NCBI RefSeq assembly: GCF_006491595.2
Contig: NZ_VEVQ02000013.1
Location: forward strand, 62,001-126,000
Direction: 5' to 3'
DNA from: Flavobacterium jejuense
Lineage (GTDB): Bacteria > Bacteroidota > Bacteroidia > Flavobacteriales > Flavobacteriaceae
DNA: 64,000 bases
This document shows, in pieces, positions 8,853 to 17,822 of this stretch; position 1 is the first letter of the stretch, and every line of letters begins with the position of its first letter. The position numbers and the translations under genes were made by a program. The notes under the pieces are model-generated. The model worked only from the letters and a program-made list of their open reading frames with translations, did not search any database and was not told where the DNA came from.

Positions 8853-11800
8853 ATGAAAAAATTATTACTAAAAACTTTTTTGCTGTTGCTTTTTTGCAAT
8901 GGATACGCTCAAAATAAGTTATGGGAGCATATACCTAATAAACGGTTAAATACTTTGAAAAAAATGGAGAGAGCTTCAATGCCTTTGGAGTATCAGCTTT
9001 TTTCTCTAGATCTTCAATTGTTAAAAACTAAATTGATAGAAGCTCCTAATGATTTAAGTGAGCAGTCTTCTAATATCATTATAGCATTTCCAAATGATAA
9101 AGGAGAGATGTTAAACTTTAAGGTTTATGATTCTCCAGTTATGGAAGAAGGACTGGCTGTGAAATTTCCTGATATTAAAACCTATTTAGCAAAAGGAATT
9201 GATGATCCAACAGCAACAATGCGATTTAGTATTACTCAATTTGGATTACATGCTATGATATTGTCTGGAACAACTGGCACTACTTATATTGATACTTATA
9301 CTGAAGATTTGAAAAATTATATTGTTTACAATAGGGTTAATTTATTAAGAACTAAAGGTTTTGAATGTAGCTTTGATGAATTAGATCATGAGGTTTTTAA
9401 GCCACTTATTAATGAGGGCAATGCTTTGTCAAGAGCAAGTGATGGTAATTTTAGAATATATAGACTTGCTATGGCATGTACTGGTGAGTATGCTGCTTTT
9501 CATGGAGGAACTGTAGCAGCAGCTCAAGCGGCAATTGTTGTAACTGTAAATAGAGTTAACTCTATCTATGAAAGAGACTTCTCTGCAAGATTAAGTTTAG
9601 TGGCAAATAATAATTTGTTAATTTATACTAATGGAAGTACTGATCCGTACACTAATGATAGTGGAGGAGCCATGTTAGGAGAAAACCAAACTAATGTGAC
9701 TGCTATAATTGGCTCAGCAAATTATGATATAGGACATGTTGTGAGTACTAATGGAGGAGGAGTGGCTGGTTTAGGGGTTGTGTGTAATAGTTCACAAAAA
9801 GGAAGAGGTGTTACGGGTACTAATTCTCCGGTAGGTGACCCTTTTGATATAGATTATGTGGCTCATGAAGTTGGGCATCAATTTGGTTGTAATCATACAT
9901 TTAATAATTCTTGTGGAGGTAATAGAAATTCTTCTACTGCTGTTGAACCAGGTAGTGGGAGTACAATAATGGCATATGCAGGAATATGCGCACCAAATGT
10001 TCAAAATAATTCAGATGCACATTTTAGCTTTATTAGTATAGCTGAAGCAAATACTAGGACGCTATTGGGAACATCGTGTGCTAATGTAACAGCAAATGGA
10101 AATTCAGCACCGTTAGTTAACGCTGGGCCAGATTATGTGATTCCTAGAGGAACAGCATTTATTCTAAAAGGAGGAGCTACTGATGTAAATGGTGATGCTT
10201 TAACCTACTGTTGGGAACAAACGGATTCTGAAATATCTACTCAATCACCATTGCAAACATCAACTTCAGGGCCGAATTTTAGATCAAGATTGCCTGTAGC
10301 GTCTCCTGATAGATATATGCCTAGAATTCAGGATGTCATTAATAATAATTTGGCACCAACTTGGGAGGTAGTTCCAAATGTAGCTAGAACGATGAATTTT
10401 GCATTAACAGTTAGAGATAACAGAGCTCCAAATGGTGGGCAAACAGGGATAGATAACACTGTAATTACCACTTCTACTGCGGGTCCTTTCTTGGTCAATT
10501 CTCCAAATACTGCAGTTTCATGGGTTGCGGGTACTAATCAAACGGTAACTTGGACAGTTGCAGGAACAGATTCAAATGGTATAAATGCATCCTATGTTGA
10601 TATTTTACTTTCTACTGATGGAGGATTTACTTATCCTATATTGTTAGCTAGTAAAGTACCCAATGATGGTTCTGAGATTGTTACAGCTCCAAATAATCTT
10701 GGTTCTCAAAATAGAATTATGGTAAGAGGTTATAATCATATTTTTTATGATATATCTAATACTAATTTTTCTATAACTGCTGCTCCCTCATCTTTTTCAG
10801 TTGCTTTTTCAGGAGTGGAGGGAACACAAAACACAGCCTTTTGTTCAGGAGGTACTGTTGACTTTACAATAAATTATACTGCTTTAGGAGGATTTAGTTC
10901 AAGTACTTCTTTTACTGCTACAGGTAATCCTTCTGGGTCAACTGTAAGTTTTAATCCTAATCCTATTAGTACCACAGGAACGGTTACTTTAACTTTAGGG
11001 AATTTAGCTTCTGTTGCTGGTGGAGATTATCAAATATTAGTTAATGCTACTTCTGGTGCTGTTACTAAAACAGTTCCTTTTTATCTATCTATTGGTATTA
11101 GTCCTGTAATTTTGACTGTTCCTGTTAATAATGCAACGGCACAGAATACTTCTTTAAATTTAACTTGGAATCCTAACCCTAATGCTACATCTTATGATGT
11201 ACAAGTTGCTACAGATAATACTTTTACAAACATCGCAAGTTCTGGAAACGTAACTTCAAGTTCATATAGTGTTTCTGGATTAAGCCAAGGAACAGATTAT
11301 TTTTGGAGAGTGTTGCCTAAAAATGCTACTTGTACTGGTGTTTATGGAAGCGCATATAAATTTACAACAGGAACAATTTCATGTGCAAGTACATCCTCAA
11401 CAAATGTTCCAGTTGCTATTTCAGCATCTGGAACACCAACTATAACTTCCTCATTGACAATTCCATCAGGAGGCTCTATAGCAGATGTGAATGTTACTAT
11501 GAATATTACACATTCTTGGATTAATGATTTAACAGCTACATTAACAAGTCCTTCAGGAACTATTGTGCAGTTGTTCTCTAATGAATGTAATCCAAATGCA
11601 AGTATTAATAATATAGTAGCTACTTTTGATGATTCAGGTACAGCTCTAGTTTGTGGGAATAATCCAGGGATATCTGGAACCGTATTACCTGAACAGGTAT
11701 TATCGGTATTTAATGGTGAAAACTCAACTGGAGCTTGGGTTTTAACTGTCTCAGACGCATTTAATCAAGATGGAGGTGCTCTAAATAGTTGGAGTTTGAA

Positions 11801-12089
11801 TATTTGTACTGTGCAACCATTAGCTAATGGAGAATTTGATTTTGAAGATTTTGCTTTGTATCCAAACCCTAATAAAGGAAGTTTTACTGTGAAATTTTCA
11901 TCTAAGTCTATTAATGATATAGAAGTAAATATCTACGATATTAGTGGAAGAGAAGTCTATAAAAAATCTTATTCTAATACGGGTAATTTTAATCAAAATA
12001 TAAAATTAGATAGTGTTCAATCTGGAGTGTATTTGGTTGCAATAATTGATGGGTCTAAAAAAACGATGGCTAAAATAGTTATTGAATAA
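8853..12089 (+). CDS. Secreted reprolysin-like zinc metalloprotease, third of tandem array
   Basis: A 1078-residue protein with signal peptide MKKLLLKTFLLLLFCNGYAQ. The zinc motif HEVGHQFGCNH is at about 338-348, and the Met-turn region GSGSTIMAYAGI follows. Downstream are the same Ig-like, FnIII-like, P-domain and T9SS type A modules as in the second protease. From about residue 520 to the end the two are very similar, whereas the propeptides differ strongly, so substrate or activation may have diverged while the tail was kept similar by recombination or recent duplication. A Cys replaces Ala in the zinc motif spacer (GCNH), and extra cysteines nearby (NNSCGG) suggest a local disulfide. Confidence 0.93.
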   Translation: MKKLLLKTFLLLLFCNGYAQNKLWEHIPNKRLNTLKKMERASMPLEYQLFSLDLQLLKTKLIEAPNDLSEQSSNIIIAFPNDKGEMLNFKVYDSPVMEEGLAVKFPDIKTYLAKGIDDPTATMRFSITQFGLHAMILSGTTGTTYIDTYTEDLKNYIVYNRVNLLRTKGFECSFDELDHEVFKPLINEGNALSRASDGNFRIYRLAMACTGEYAAFHGGTVAAAQAAIVVTVNRVNSIYERDFSARLSLVANNNLLIYTNGSTDPYTNDSGGAMLGENQTNVTAIIGSANYDIGHVVSTNGGGVAGLGVVCNSSQKGRGVTGTNSPVGDPFDIDYVAHEVGHQFGCNHTFNNSCGGNRNSSTAVEPGSGSTIMAYAGICAPNVQNNSDAHFSFISIAEANTRTLLGTSCANVTANGNSAPLVNAGPDYVIPRGTAFILKGGATDVNGDALTYCWEQTDSEISTQSPLQTSTSGPNFRSRLPVASPDRYMPRIQDVINNNLAPTWEVVPNVARTMNFALTVRDNRAPNGGQTGIDNTVITTSTAGPFLVNSPNTAVSWVAGTNQTVTWTVAGTDSNGINASYVDILLSTDGGFTYPILLASKVPNDGSEIVTAPNNLGSQNRIMVRGYNHIFYDISNTNFSITAAPSSFSVAFSGVEGTQNTAFCSGGTVDFTINYTALGGFSSSTSFTATGNPSGSTVSFNPNPISTTGTVTLTLGNLASVAGGDYQILVNATSGAVTKTVPFYLSIGISPVILTVPVNNATAQNTSLNLTWNPNPNATSYDVQVATDNTFTNIASSGNVTSSSYSVSGLSQGTDYFWRVLPKNATCTGVYGSAYKFTTGTISCASTSSTNVPVAISASGTPTITSSLTIPSGGSIADVNVTMNITHSWINDLTATLTSPSGTIVQLFSNECNPNASINNIVATFDDSGTALVCGNNPGISGTVLPEQVLSVFNGENSTGAWVLTVSDAFNQDGGALNSWSLNICTVQPLANGEFDFEDFALYPNPNKGSFTVKFSSKSINDIEVNIYDISGREVYKKSYSNTGNFNQNIKLDSVQSGVYLVAIIDGSKKTMAKIVIE

Positions 12090-12109
12090 TTCTCATATAA
12101 AGAAATTTG

Positions 12110-12144
12110 AAAATCCTCTATTTTTTAAAATAGAGGATTTTTTT
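12110..12144. terminator. Bidirectional terminator between convergent genes
   Basis: A perfect 15-bp inverted repeat (AAAATCCTCTATTTT and its complement) separated by two bases, with T runs on both strands. It can end both the third metalloprotease and the convergent lipoprotein transcript. Confidence 0.88.
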
Positions 12145-12676
12145 ATTGAAATGATGCTTCAATTGTGTTAATTATTTGAGGTACTTCAGAAATTGTAAAG
12201 TTTAATATTAAATTGTATTTTTCATTTCTTTTAATTAAAATCAGATCCCCATTATCTATCAAGAAATAACCAGCTTGACCCTTGCAATAACAATGTCTGC
12301 CAAAGATTATTTTTATATTTTGTAATTCAGAATTTGATAATTCTAGATTAGAATTAGAATTGCTTATTTGAAAAATAACTTCTTCTGTATAGTTAATATC
12401 TTCAGCTCCTTTTTCTTTGTTTTTTGTGTAAGTATATTTAATGATAGAATGATCTTTATTCTCTGTTGTTTGATAATAAATACTATTTATGTCGTCTTTT
12501 TTTATAAGTAAGCTTCTGTTTTTAAGCAACTCTATTTTGCATATTCCATCTTCTGGACAGGAAAGAGATGATTTATCTAAAATAGTTGTTTTTTGATCCG
12601 TTTTTTTTGATTTATCATTTACTGATTTACAAGAAATTAATAAAGCTAACGCTGCTGCCGTTGTTATTGTTTTCAT
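12143..12676 (-). CDS. Hypothetical lipoprotein
   Basis: A protein of 177 residues that I do not recognise. It begins MKTITTAAALALLISCKS: a short signal peptide with a lipobox ending LLISC, so it should be acylated and membrane-anchored. The mature part is Lys-rich at first and contains two Cys pairs (SCPEDGICKIEL and HCYCKGQAGYF). The longer in-frame start at 12712 would bury the signal peptide, so 12676 is preferred. It lies just downstream of pth in the same orientation with a 47-base gap, so it may share that transcript. Confidence 0.75.
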   Translation of the reverse strand: MKTITTAAALALLISCKSVNDKSKKTDQKTTILDKSSLSCPEDGICKIELLKNRSLLIKKDDINSIYYQTTENKDHSIIKYTYTKNKEKGAEDINYTEEVIFQISNSNSNLELSNSELQNIKIIFGRHCYCKGQAGYFLIDNGDLILIKRNEKYNLILNFTISEVPQIINTIEASFQ

Positions 12677-12723
12677 GTTGTAAATTGTGTTGGTTTTAAT
12701 AAAAATAATCAAAAAAAACTAAA

Positions 12724-13344
12724 TTATTTGCCGTTAAATAGGTTCATAGTATTGTTTAATCCTGCTAAAGCAAAAGATTTAACGATTTCAGAAGAAATTT
12801 CAAGTCTTTCTTTTAGGTTTTCCTTTTCTTCTTCAGACCATTCACCTAATACATAATTCACTTGCTGTCCTTTTTTGAAAGCGTCACTAATACCAAATCG
12901 AAATCTAGGATATTCAGTAGTGTCTAATAGGAGTTGGATGTTTTTTAATCCATTATGACCTCCGTCACTACCTTTGCTTTTAATTCGAATAGTGCCAAAG
13001 GATAAATTTAGATCATCTGTTATTATAAGTATATTTTCTTTAGGAATGTTTTCTTTTTCCATCCAATACTTAACGGCTTTCCCGCTCAAATTCATATAAG
13101 TGTTAGGTTTTAATAATAATAAAGTACGTCCTTTTATTTTGAATTCGGTTATTTCTCCAAGTTTTACCGTTTGGAAAGAACAGTTTTCTTGATTTGAGAT
13201 ATAATCTAGAATTTTAAAACCAATATTATGTCTAGTATTTACATATTCGGAACCAATATTTCCTAAGCCTACGATTAAGAATTTCTTCATTGAGTCTACT
13301 TTGTTTTCTTTTTTGTTTGTGAATAAACCTTTGAGCCATTTCAT
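12724..13344 (-). CDS. pth: Peptidyl-tRNA hydrolase
   Basis: Releases peptides from prematurely dissociated peptidyl-tRNA. The family core begins at MKKFLIVGLGNIG (residue 19) and contains NTRHNIGF with the catalytic His, KPNTYMNLSG, the catalytic Asp in ITDDLNL, and GGHNGLK. From this start the protein has 206 residues; from the internal ATG at 13290 it would have 188, closer to the usual family length. The upstream ATG is kept because a TATTTTTG element ends four bases before it. The same 15-base arrangement occurs at rbfA, so the message may be leaderless. The KWLKGLFTNKK extension is the uncertain part. Confidence 0.93.
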   Translation of the reverse strand: MKWLKGLFTNKKENKVDSMKKFLIVGLGNIGSEYVNTRHNIGFKILDYISNQENCSFQTVKLGEITEFKIKGRTLLLLKPNTYMNLSGKAVKYWMEKENIPKENILIITDDLNLSFGTIRIKSKGSDGGHNGLKNIQLLLDTTEYPRFRFGISDAFKKGQQVNYVLGEWSEEEKENLKERLEISSEIVKSFALAGLNNTMNLFNGK

Positions 13345-13348
13345 ATTG

Positions 13349-13356
13349 CAAAAATA
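13349..13356 (-). promoter_or_regulatory. -7 element of pth placed at the start codon
   Basis: The minus strand reads TATTTTTGCAATATG, with the pth ATG at its end. Transcription would begin within a few bases of the ATG at 13344, giving a leaderless message, or a leader of about 55 bases if translation starts at 13290. The same 15 bases occur at rbfA. Confidence 0.65.
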
Positions 13357-13493
13357 GTTTGTTTTTATTGGTTTGCCAATACTAAAATGTAAGATAGGCT
13401 AACCCTGATAGGAATAGTAGCTTTTTGCTTTGTAAAAAATAATGGATGGCAGGAATTATGAAGGTATAAGTGAGGTGTTATTTGTTATAAAAT

Positions 13494-13523
13494 AAAAAAA
13501 GCACCAGTAAAACTGATGCTTTT
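13494..13523 (-). terminator. Terminator after rplY
   Basis: On the minus strand, GCATCAG pairs with CTGGTGC (one G-U pair) around a short A/T loop, followed by a T run. Confidence 0.75.
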
Positions 13524-13544
13524 GTATAGAGTAGCAATCTGAAA

Positions 13545-14147
13545 TTATTTTTTCTTTGCTGGTGCTTTTGCGGCTTTTGCAGCTTCTTGAGCAGCTTTCA
13601 TTGCAGCACGAGAAATTCTTACTTGGCAAACAACGGTATTGTCTGGGTGCATTAATTTAAAATTGTTAGTTGTTAATTTTGTAACATACAATTTGTTACC
13701 CATTTCAAGAGGAGAGATATCAGCTTCTACAAAGTCAGGTAAGTTTTTAGGTAATGCTTTTACTTTTAAACGACGTTGATTTAAACGTAAAACACCACCA
13801 GCCATAACTCCTGGAGAGTTTCCAATAACTTTCACTGGAACTTCCATAACGATTTCTTTATCTTCATTTAATTGGAAGAAATCGATATGTAAAATTTTGT
13901 CAGAAACTGGATGAAATTGGATATCTTGTAAGATAGCATCTACTTTTTTTCCTTCTAATTCAATGATAACAGTATGAGCGTTTGGAGTGTACACCAAGTC
14001 TTTGAATGTTCTTTCATCTGCTGTAAAATGTACTGGCTGATTTCCTCCGTATATAACGCAAGGAACCATTCCAGCATCACGTACGGCTTTAGTTGCCTTT
14101 TTGCCTACGTTTTCTCTTTCTGATCCTTTAATCGTAATTGATTTCAT
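13545..14147 (-). CDS. rplY: 50S ribosomal protein L25 / Ctc-type
   Basis: The 200-residue long form of L25, which binds 5S rRNA. The N-terminal L25 domain (to about residue 95) contains GSERENVGKKATKAVRDAGMVPCVIYGG and HFTADERTF; for length, the key pieces are GKKATKAVRDAG and VPCVIYGG. The C-terminal beta domain runs to about 180. The protein ends in an Ala/Lys-rich tail (AAKAAKAPAKKK), common in Bacteroidetes L25. It lies 96 bases downstream of prs, a frequent flavobacterial pairing, and ends at its own terminator. No clear TAnnTTTG was found directly upstream, so it probably shares the prs transcript. Confidence 0.96.
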   Translation of the reverse strand: MKSITIKGSERENVGKKATKAVRDAGMVPCVIYGGNQPVHFTADERTFKDLVYTPNAHTVIIELEGKKVDAILQDIQFHPVSDKILHIDFFQLNEDKEIVMEVPVKVIGNSPGVMAGGVLRLNQRRLKVKALPKNLPDFVEADISPLEMGNKLYVTKLTTNNFKLMHPDNTVVCQVRISRAAMKAAQEAAKAAKAPAKKK

Positions 14148-14243
14148 TGTTAAAATATATAATTAATAAAAATACGTTACAATATCAATAGTAATTTCAA
14201 AAGTCAATTTCAAAATCTTTTATTGATGGATAAGTCTTTATTT

Positions 14244-15185
14244 TTACATTAAAAACTTACCACTTATTGAGTTGTTGTTTTGTACCATATGCATCACTTC
14301 AGCAAATAAATTAGCACAAGAAACTACTCTTATTTTTTTTGATTCTTTCTTTAAAGGGATTGAATCGGTAACAATTAACTCTAATAATTTAGAATTTTCT
14401 ATTTTTTCATAAGCATCTCCTGATAGTATGGGATGAGTACAGATAGCTCTTACGCTTAAGGCACCTTTTTCCATCATTACATCTGCTGCTTTTGCTAATG
14501 TTCCTCCTGTGTCTATCATGTCGTCTACAAGGATTACATTTCTTCCAGTAACATCTCCTATTAGTTCCATAGTGTCTATTACATTTGCTTTTTTTCTTTG
14601 TTTGTAACAAACAACTACATCAGATTCTAAAAACTTAGAATATGCATAGGCTCTTTTTGAACCACCCATGTCTGGTGAAGCTATTGTTAAGTTTTCCAAA
14701 TTTAAACTTTTTACATATGGTAAAAAGATAGTAGAAGCAAACAAATGGTCAACAGGTTTTTCAAAAAATCCTTGAATTTGATCTGCATGTAAATCCATGG
14801 TCATAATTCGAGTTGCTCCAGCTGTTTCTAATAATTTAGCAACTAACTTGGCTCCTATTGGAACTCTTGGCTTATCTTTTCTGTCTTGTCTTGCCCATCC
14901 AAAATAAGGGATTACTGCTGTAATATGACGCGCAGATGCTCTTTTGGCAGCATCAATCATAAGTAATAATTCCATTAAATTGTCTGAACTAGGAAAAGTA
15001 GAACAAACTAGGAAAACTCGTAGCCCTCTGATTGATTCTTCAAAAGAAGGTTGAAACTCTCCGTCACTATATTTTGAGAACGTAATTTTCCCAAGCGAAA
15101 CCCCATAGCTTTCGGCTATTCTTTCTGCTAGGTACACACTCTGAGAACATGCAAATATTTTTGCTTCAGGCTCGTTGTATGACAT
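14244..15185 (-). CDS. prs: Ribose-phosphate pyrophosphokinase
   Basis: Makes PRPP from ribose-5-phosphate and ATP for nucleotide, His, Trp and NAD synthesis. Its 313 residues match the class I family. Visible motifs are FSDGE-like KYSDGEFQPSFEESIRG, the RQDRKDKPR loop, TMDLHADQIQGFF, and the PRPP-binding loop VDDMIDTGGT. A TAAATTTG element at 15237-15244 gives it its own promoter, with a leader rich in TTGTT repeats. It is followed by rplY in the same direction. Confidence 0.98.
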   Translation of the reverse strand: MSYNEPEAKIFACSQSVYLAERIAESYGVSLGKITFSKYSDGEFQPSFEESIRGLRVFLVCSTFPSSDNLMELLLMIDAAKRASARHITAVIPYFGWARQDRKDKPRVPIGAKLVAKLLETAGATRIMTMDLHADQIQGFFEKPVDHLFASTIFLPYVKSLNLENLTIASPDMGGSKRAYAYSKFLESDVVVCYKQRKKANVIDTMELIGDVTGRNVILVDDMIDTGGTLAKAADVMMEKGALSVRAICTHPILSGDAYEKIENSKLLELIVTDSIPLKKESKKIRVVSCANLFAEVMHMVQNNNSISGKFLM

Positions 15186-15236
15186 CTTAATTTGTTGTTT
15201 AGTAGTTGTTTAGTGTTGTGTTGTGTTAACGAGGTG

Positions 15237-15244
15237 CAAATTTA
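15237..15244 (-). promoter_or_regulatory. -7 promoter element of prs
   Basis: TAAATTTG on the minus strand, about 50 bases before the prs ATG. The leader contains several TTGTT and TTGTG repeats. Confidence 0.6.
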
Positions 15245-15309
15245 GAAATAAATTTCGACTCTGAAAGTAAATTTTCAAGTATTTTAGTACTGTTTTTTAA
15301 AAAATTAAT

Positions 15310-15317
15310 TACATTTG
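15310..15317 (+). promoter_or_regulatory. -7 promoter element of tRNA-Leu
   Basis: TACATTTG, 45 bases before the mature 5' end of tRNA-Leu, matches TAnnTTTG. Confidence 0.55.
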
Positions 15318-15361
15318 CACTCTCTAATACAAAATGAGTCTTTTTTGGAATCATTAAATTA

Positions 15362-15441
15362 GCCTTGGTGGCGGAATTGGTAGACGCGCACGACTCAAAC
15401 TCGTGTTCTTCGGAGTGTGGGTTCGATTCCCACCCAAGGTA
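15362..15441 (+). tRNA. tRNA-Leu (anticodon CAA)
   Basis: The acceptor arm GCCTTGG pairs with CCAAGGT (one G-T pair). The anticodon stem CACGA/TCGTG encloses the loop CTCAAAC, giving anticodon CAA (reads UUG). A long variable arm, as in class II tRNAs, precedes the T arm GTTCGATTCC. The CCA end is not encoded. Confidence 0.95.
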
Positions 15442-15442
15442 C

Positions 15443-15476
15443 AAAGCTTCAACTTTTAAGTTGGAGCTTTTTTTAT
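15443..15476. terminator. Terminator after tRNA-Leu, shared with the convergent permease gene
   Basis: AAAGCTTCAACTT and AAGTTGGAGCTTT form a 13-bp stem followed by a T run. Its distal end touches the stop of the convergent ABC permease gene. Confidence 0.85.
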
Positions 15477-16672
15477 TTTAAAATTTCTTTATTTACTCTT
15501 CCAGAAGCTATCCAAGAGGAAATTAATCCTAATGGGATTATAGTTCCTATAACTAATAAAATATTTAGAGGCTTAAATGTAACAGGATAAGCTATAGTAT
15601 TTGTAATCATTAATATGGAAAATTGTTGCTGTATTAGAATAAGAATAGTGCCTAATAAAAGTCCAAATAATAACCCTAGTATGGTTATGATTATGCCTTG
15701 AATAAAAAAGATATTTCTAATTTCTTTAAAGGTTAAACCAATATTGTAAAGCGTATTAATGTTTTCTTTCTTGTCTATTATTATCATAACAATAGCTCCA
15801 GCTAAGCAGAATAACGTTAAAATTACTATTAACGTACTAAATAAGTAAATAAATAGATTTTCAGAGTTTAGCATTTTGTATAGAGAATCGTTTAACTGTG
15901 CTTTAGTTTTAATTTTAACTTTATTTTTAAAAATAGTTTTAAGGTCTTGAATTATTTTTTCTTCAGAGGTTTTTGGGTTTGTTTTAAATTCAATGCTGCT
16001 GATTTGGTTCTTTTTAAATTGAAATAATTTTCGAGCAATATCTATATCACAATATACATACTTGCTATCAATGTCTTCGTTAATATTGAAAAGACCAACG
16101 GGTTGTAATGTAATTATGTTGAACGCATTTTCGTTACTTTCAATTACTCCCTTTCCTGGTTTTGGTGCATAGACATTTAATGTGTTTTGATAGTCAAATA
16201 GACCTAATGATAATTTTCTTGCAATTTCACTTCCTATGATTGTTTGGTGGGAGTTTGGTTCAAGCCAATTTCCTACATATAAATAATCACTTGTTTTGCT
16301 TACTTTGGTAAAAGAGCTGTCTACGCCTTTTATTGTAGCTATTTGTTCTTTGTTGTCGTAACGAAATAAGACACGATCTTCAATTATTGTACTATAATGA
16401 AGAATTGAAGTGTTTTTTTTTAATTCAAGTATTTCTTTTTCAGACAAAAAAAATGACTTTCCTTGGTTGGCTTCTATTTTAAAATCTGGATCAGAAGAAT
16501 TGCTGTAACTCAAGGTAAATTCTCTTAAACCACTAAAAATTGATAGAAATACAAATAAGGCCATTGCGCTTGCTACAATTGCTATAGAAGAAATTATTGT
16601 TATTGCATTTATTGCAGAGTTTTTACTAAAACTGGCAGCGTATCTTTTTGCTATGTAAAATGAAAAATTCAA
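15473..16672 (-). CDS. LolC/LolE-type ABC transporter permease
   Basis: A 399-residue inner-membrane protein. One N-terminal transmembrane helix (about 22-45, INAITIISSIAIVASAMALF) is followed by a periplasmic MacB-like core of about 220 residues and three C-terminal helices forming the FtsX domain (from about 275). This is the layout of permeases that release lipoproteins from the inner membrane to the LolA pathway. The ATPase is not adjacent, as often in Bacteroidetes. It lies three bases after rbfA, so the two form an operon. A general MacB/FtsX-type exporter is the alternative. Confidence 0.85.
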   Translation of the reverse strand: MNFSFYIAKRYAASFSKNSAINAITIISSIAIVASAMALFVFLSIFSGLREFTLSYSNSSDPDFKIEANQGKSFFLSEKEILELKKNTSILHYSTIIEDRVLFRYDNKEQIATIKGVDSSFTKVSKTSDYLYVGNWLEPNSHQTIIGSEIARKLSLGLFDYQNTLNVYAPKPGKGVIESNENAFNIITLQPVGLFNINEDIDSKYVYCDIDIARKLFQFKKNQISSIEFKTNPKTSEEKIIQDLKTIFKNKVKIKTKAQLNDSLYKMLNSENLFIYLFSTLIVILTLFCLAGAIVMIIIDKKENINTLYNIGLTFKEIRNIFFIQGIIITILGLLFGLLLGTILILIQQQFSILMITNTIAYPVTFKPLNILLVIGTIIPLGLISSWIASGRVNKEILK

Positions 16673-16675
16673 GCT

Positions 16676-17068
16676 TTAAGATTTCTTTCTTTTTTCTAGT
16701 AATTCTGGGTTTAAAACTGGGTTTTCATTTCCAGTTAATGCATTGTCAATTTGCTCAATATAGTCTAAGCTGTCATCAATGTAGAAAATAAGGTTAGGTA
16801 CTTTTCTCAATTGATTTTTCACTCGTTGTGATAAGTCATGTTTGATTAAAGGGGTATTGGTTTTAATTGCGTTTAAAATCTCTCCTGCTTTATCAGTTGG
16901 AAAAACACTTAAAAATACTTTAGCAATAGATAAGTCTGAGGTTACGTTTACCTTAGATACCGAAATAACTAAATTACTAATTCCATTTTTTCTTATTTCA
17001 CCCTGTAATATGTCTACTAAATCATTTTGTAGTAAGGCGCCTATTTTTTTTTGTCTATTCGTTTCCAT
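16676..17068 (-). CDS. rbfA: 30S ribosome-binding factor A
   Basis: A KH-like 16S rRNA maturation factor of 130 residues (METNRQKKIGALLQNDLVDI at the start), matching the family from its first residues; SKVNVTSDLSIAKVFLSVFP is the typical core. The ATG is fixed by homology to the family N-terminus. The promoter element TATTTTTG ends only four bases before it, implying a leaderless or nearly leaderless transcript. It is followed three bases later by the LolC/E-like permease. Confidence 0.96.
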   Translation of the reverse strand: METNRQKKIGALLQNDLVDILQGEIRKNGISNLVISVSKVNVTSDLSIAKVFLSVFPTDKAGEILNAIKTNTPLIKHDLSQRVKNQLRKVPNLIFYIDDSLDYIEQIDNALTGNENPVLNPELLEKRKKS

Positions 17069-17072
17069 ATTG

Positions 17073-17080
17073 CAAAAATA
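17073..17080 (-). promoter_or_regulatory. -7 element of rbfA placed at the start codon
   Basis: The minus strand reads TATTTTTGCAATATG, ending in the rbfA ATG. Here no alternative start is plausible, so this is the stronger of the two leaderless candidates. Confidence 0.7.
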
Positions 17081-17230
17081 AGCAATAAAGTTATAAATTT
17101 CGATTCATTTGTTTTTTTGAGCCTAATCTTTTTGTTATTTTGTGTTATCGATTCCTAAGTTTTTGTATTGAATTGCATTAAATTGGGTTTTATGAGTACT
17201 AATTTAATCATGTGGAAATAAAAGAATAAT

Positions 17231-17632
17231 ATGAATAAAATTGAACATATTGGTATAGCAGTTAAAAATTTAGATGTTTCAAATGGTATTTATGAGAGGC
17301 TTTTAGGAGTTTCTTCTTATAAACAAGAAGAGGTTGAAAGTGAAGGTGTAAAGACTTCTTTTTTTCAGTCAGGTCCGAATAAAATAGAGTTGTTGGAAGC
17401 AATAAGAGAAGATAGTCCAATTGCAAAATTTATAGAAAAGAGAGGAGAAGGAATACATCATATAGCTTTTGATGTTGAAGACATTGTAGTTGAAATGGAA
17501 AGGTTAAGAGGAGAAGGTTTTATTTTGTTAAATGAAAAGCCTAAAAAAGGTGCTGATAATAAGTGGGTTGCTTTTTTGCATCCTAAAGAGACTAATGGGG
17601 TTTTGATAGAACTTTGTCAAGATGTGAAATAA
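17231..17632 (+). CDS. mce: Methylmalonyl-CoA epimerase
   Basis: Interconverts (2R)- and (2S)-methylmalonyl-CoA, linking propionyl-CoA with succinyl-CoA. Its 133 residues form two glyoxalase-fold halves with the metal and catalytic motifs KIEHIGIAVKNL, KIELLE, GIHHIAFDVEDI and GVLIELCQ, all in the expected order. It stands alone between rbfA (divergent) and a tRNA. No convincing TAnnTTTG was found upstream. Confidence 0.95.
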   Translation: MNKIEHIGIAVKNLDVSNGIYERLLGVSSYKQEEVESEGVKTSFFQSGPNKIELLEAIREDSPIAKFIEKRGEGIHHIAFDVEDIVVEMERLRGEGFILLNEKPKKGADNKWVAFLHPKETNGVLIELCQDVK

Positions 17633-17742
17633 AAAGTAAAAAAATGTTGCAACGAAAAAAAAATAGTAGTAATATTGCAACCTCAAAATAGAGCCATTGG
17701 TTTTATTTGTTGTGAACAGCATAATTGAAGTTGTCAGCAACT

Positions 17743-17816
17743 GGTCCTATAGCTCAGTTGGTTAGAGCACCTGACTCATAATCAGGTGGTCCCTGGTTCG
17801 AGCCCAGGTGGGACCA
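17743..17816 (+). tRNA. tRNA with CAU anticodon (Ile2 or elongator Met)
   Basis: The acceptor GGTCCTA pairs with TGGGACC, the D arm contains AGCTCAGTTGGTTAGAGC, and the anticodon loop CTCATAA gives CAU. The T arm is CTGGTTCGAGCCCAG. The CAU anticodon fits either elongator Met or tRNA-Ile2, whose C34 is converted to lysidine. The acceptor resembles Ile2 genes in other bacteria, but this cannot be settled by eye. CCA is not encoded. Confidence 0.92.
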
Positions 17817-17822
17817 CAAAAT

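Noticed and set aside
15226..15444. 72-residue minus-strand frame crossing the tRNA-Leu gene
   Set aside because: It reads through the antisense of the tRNA and its promoter; no gene features of its own.
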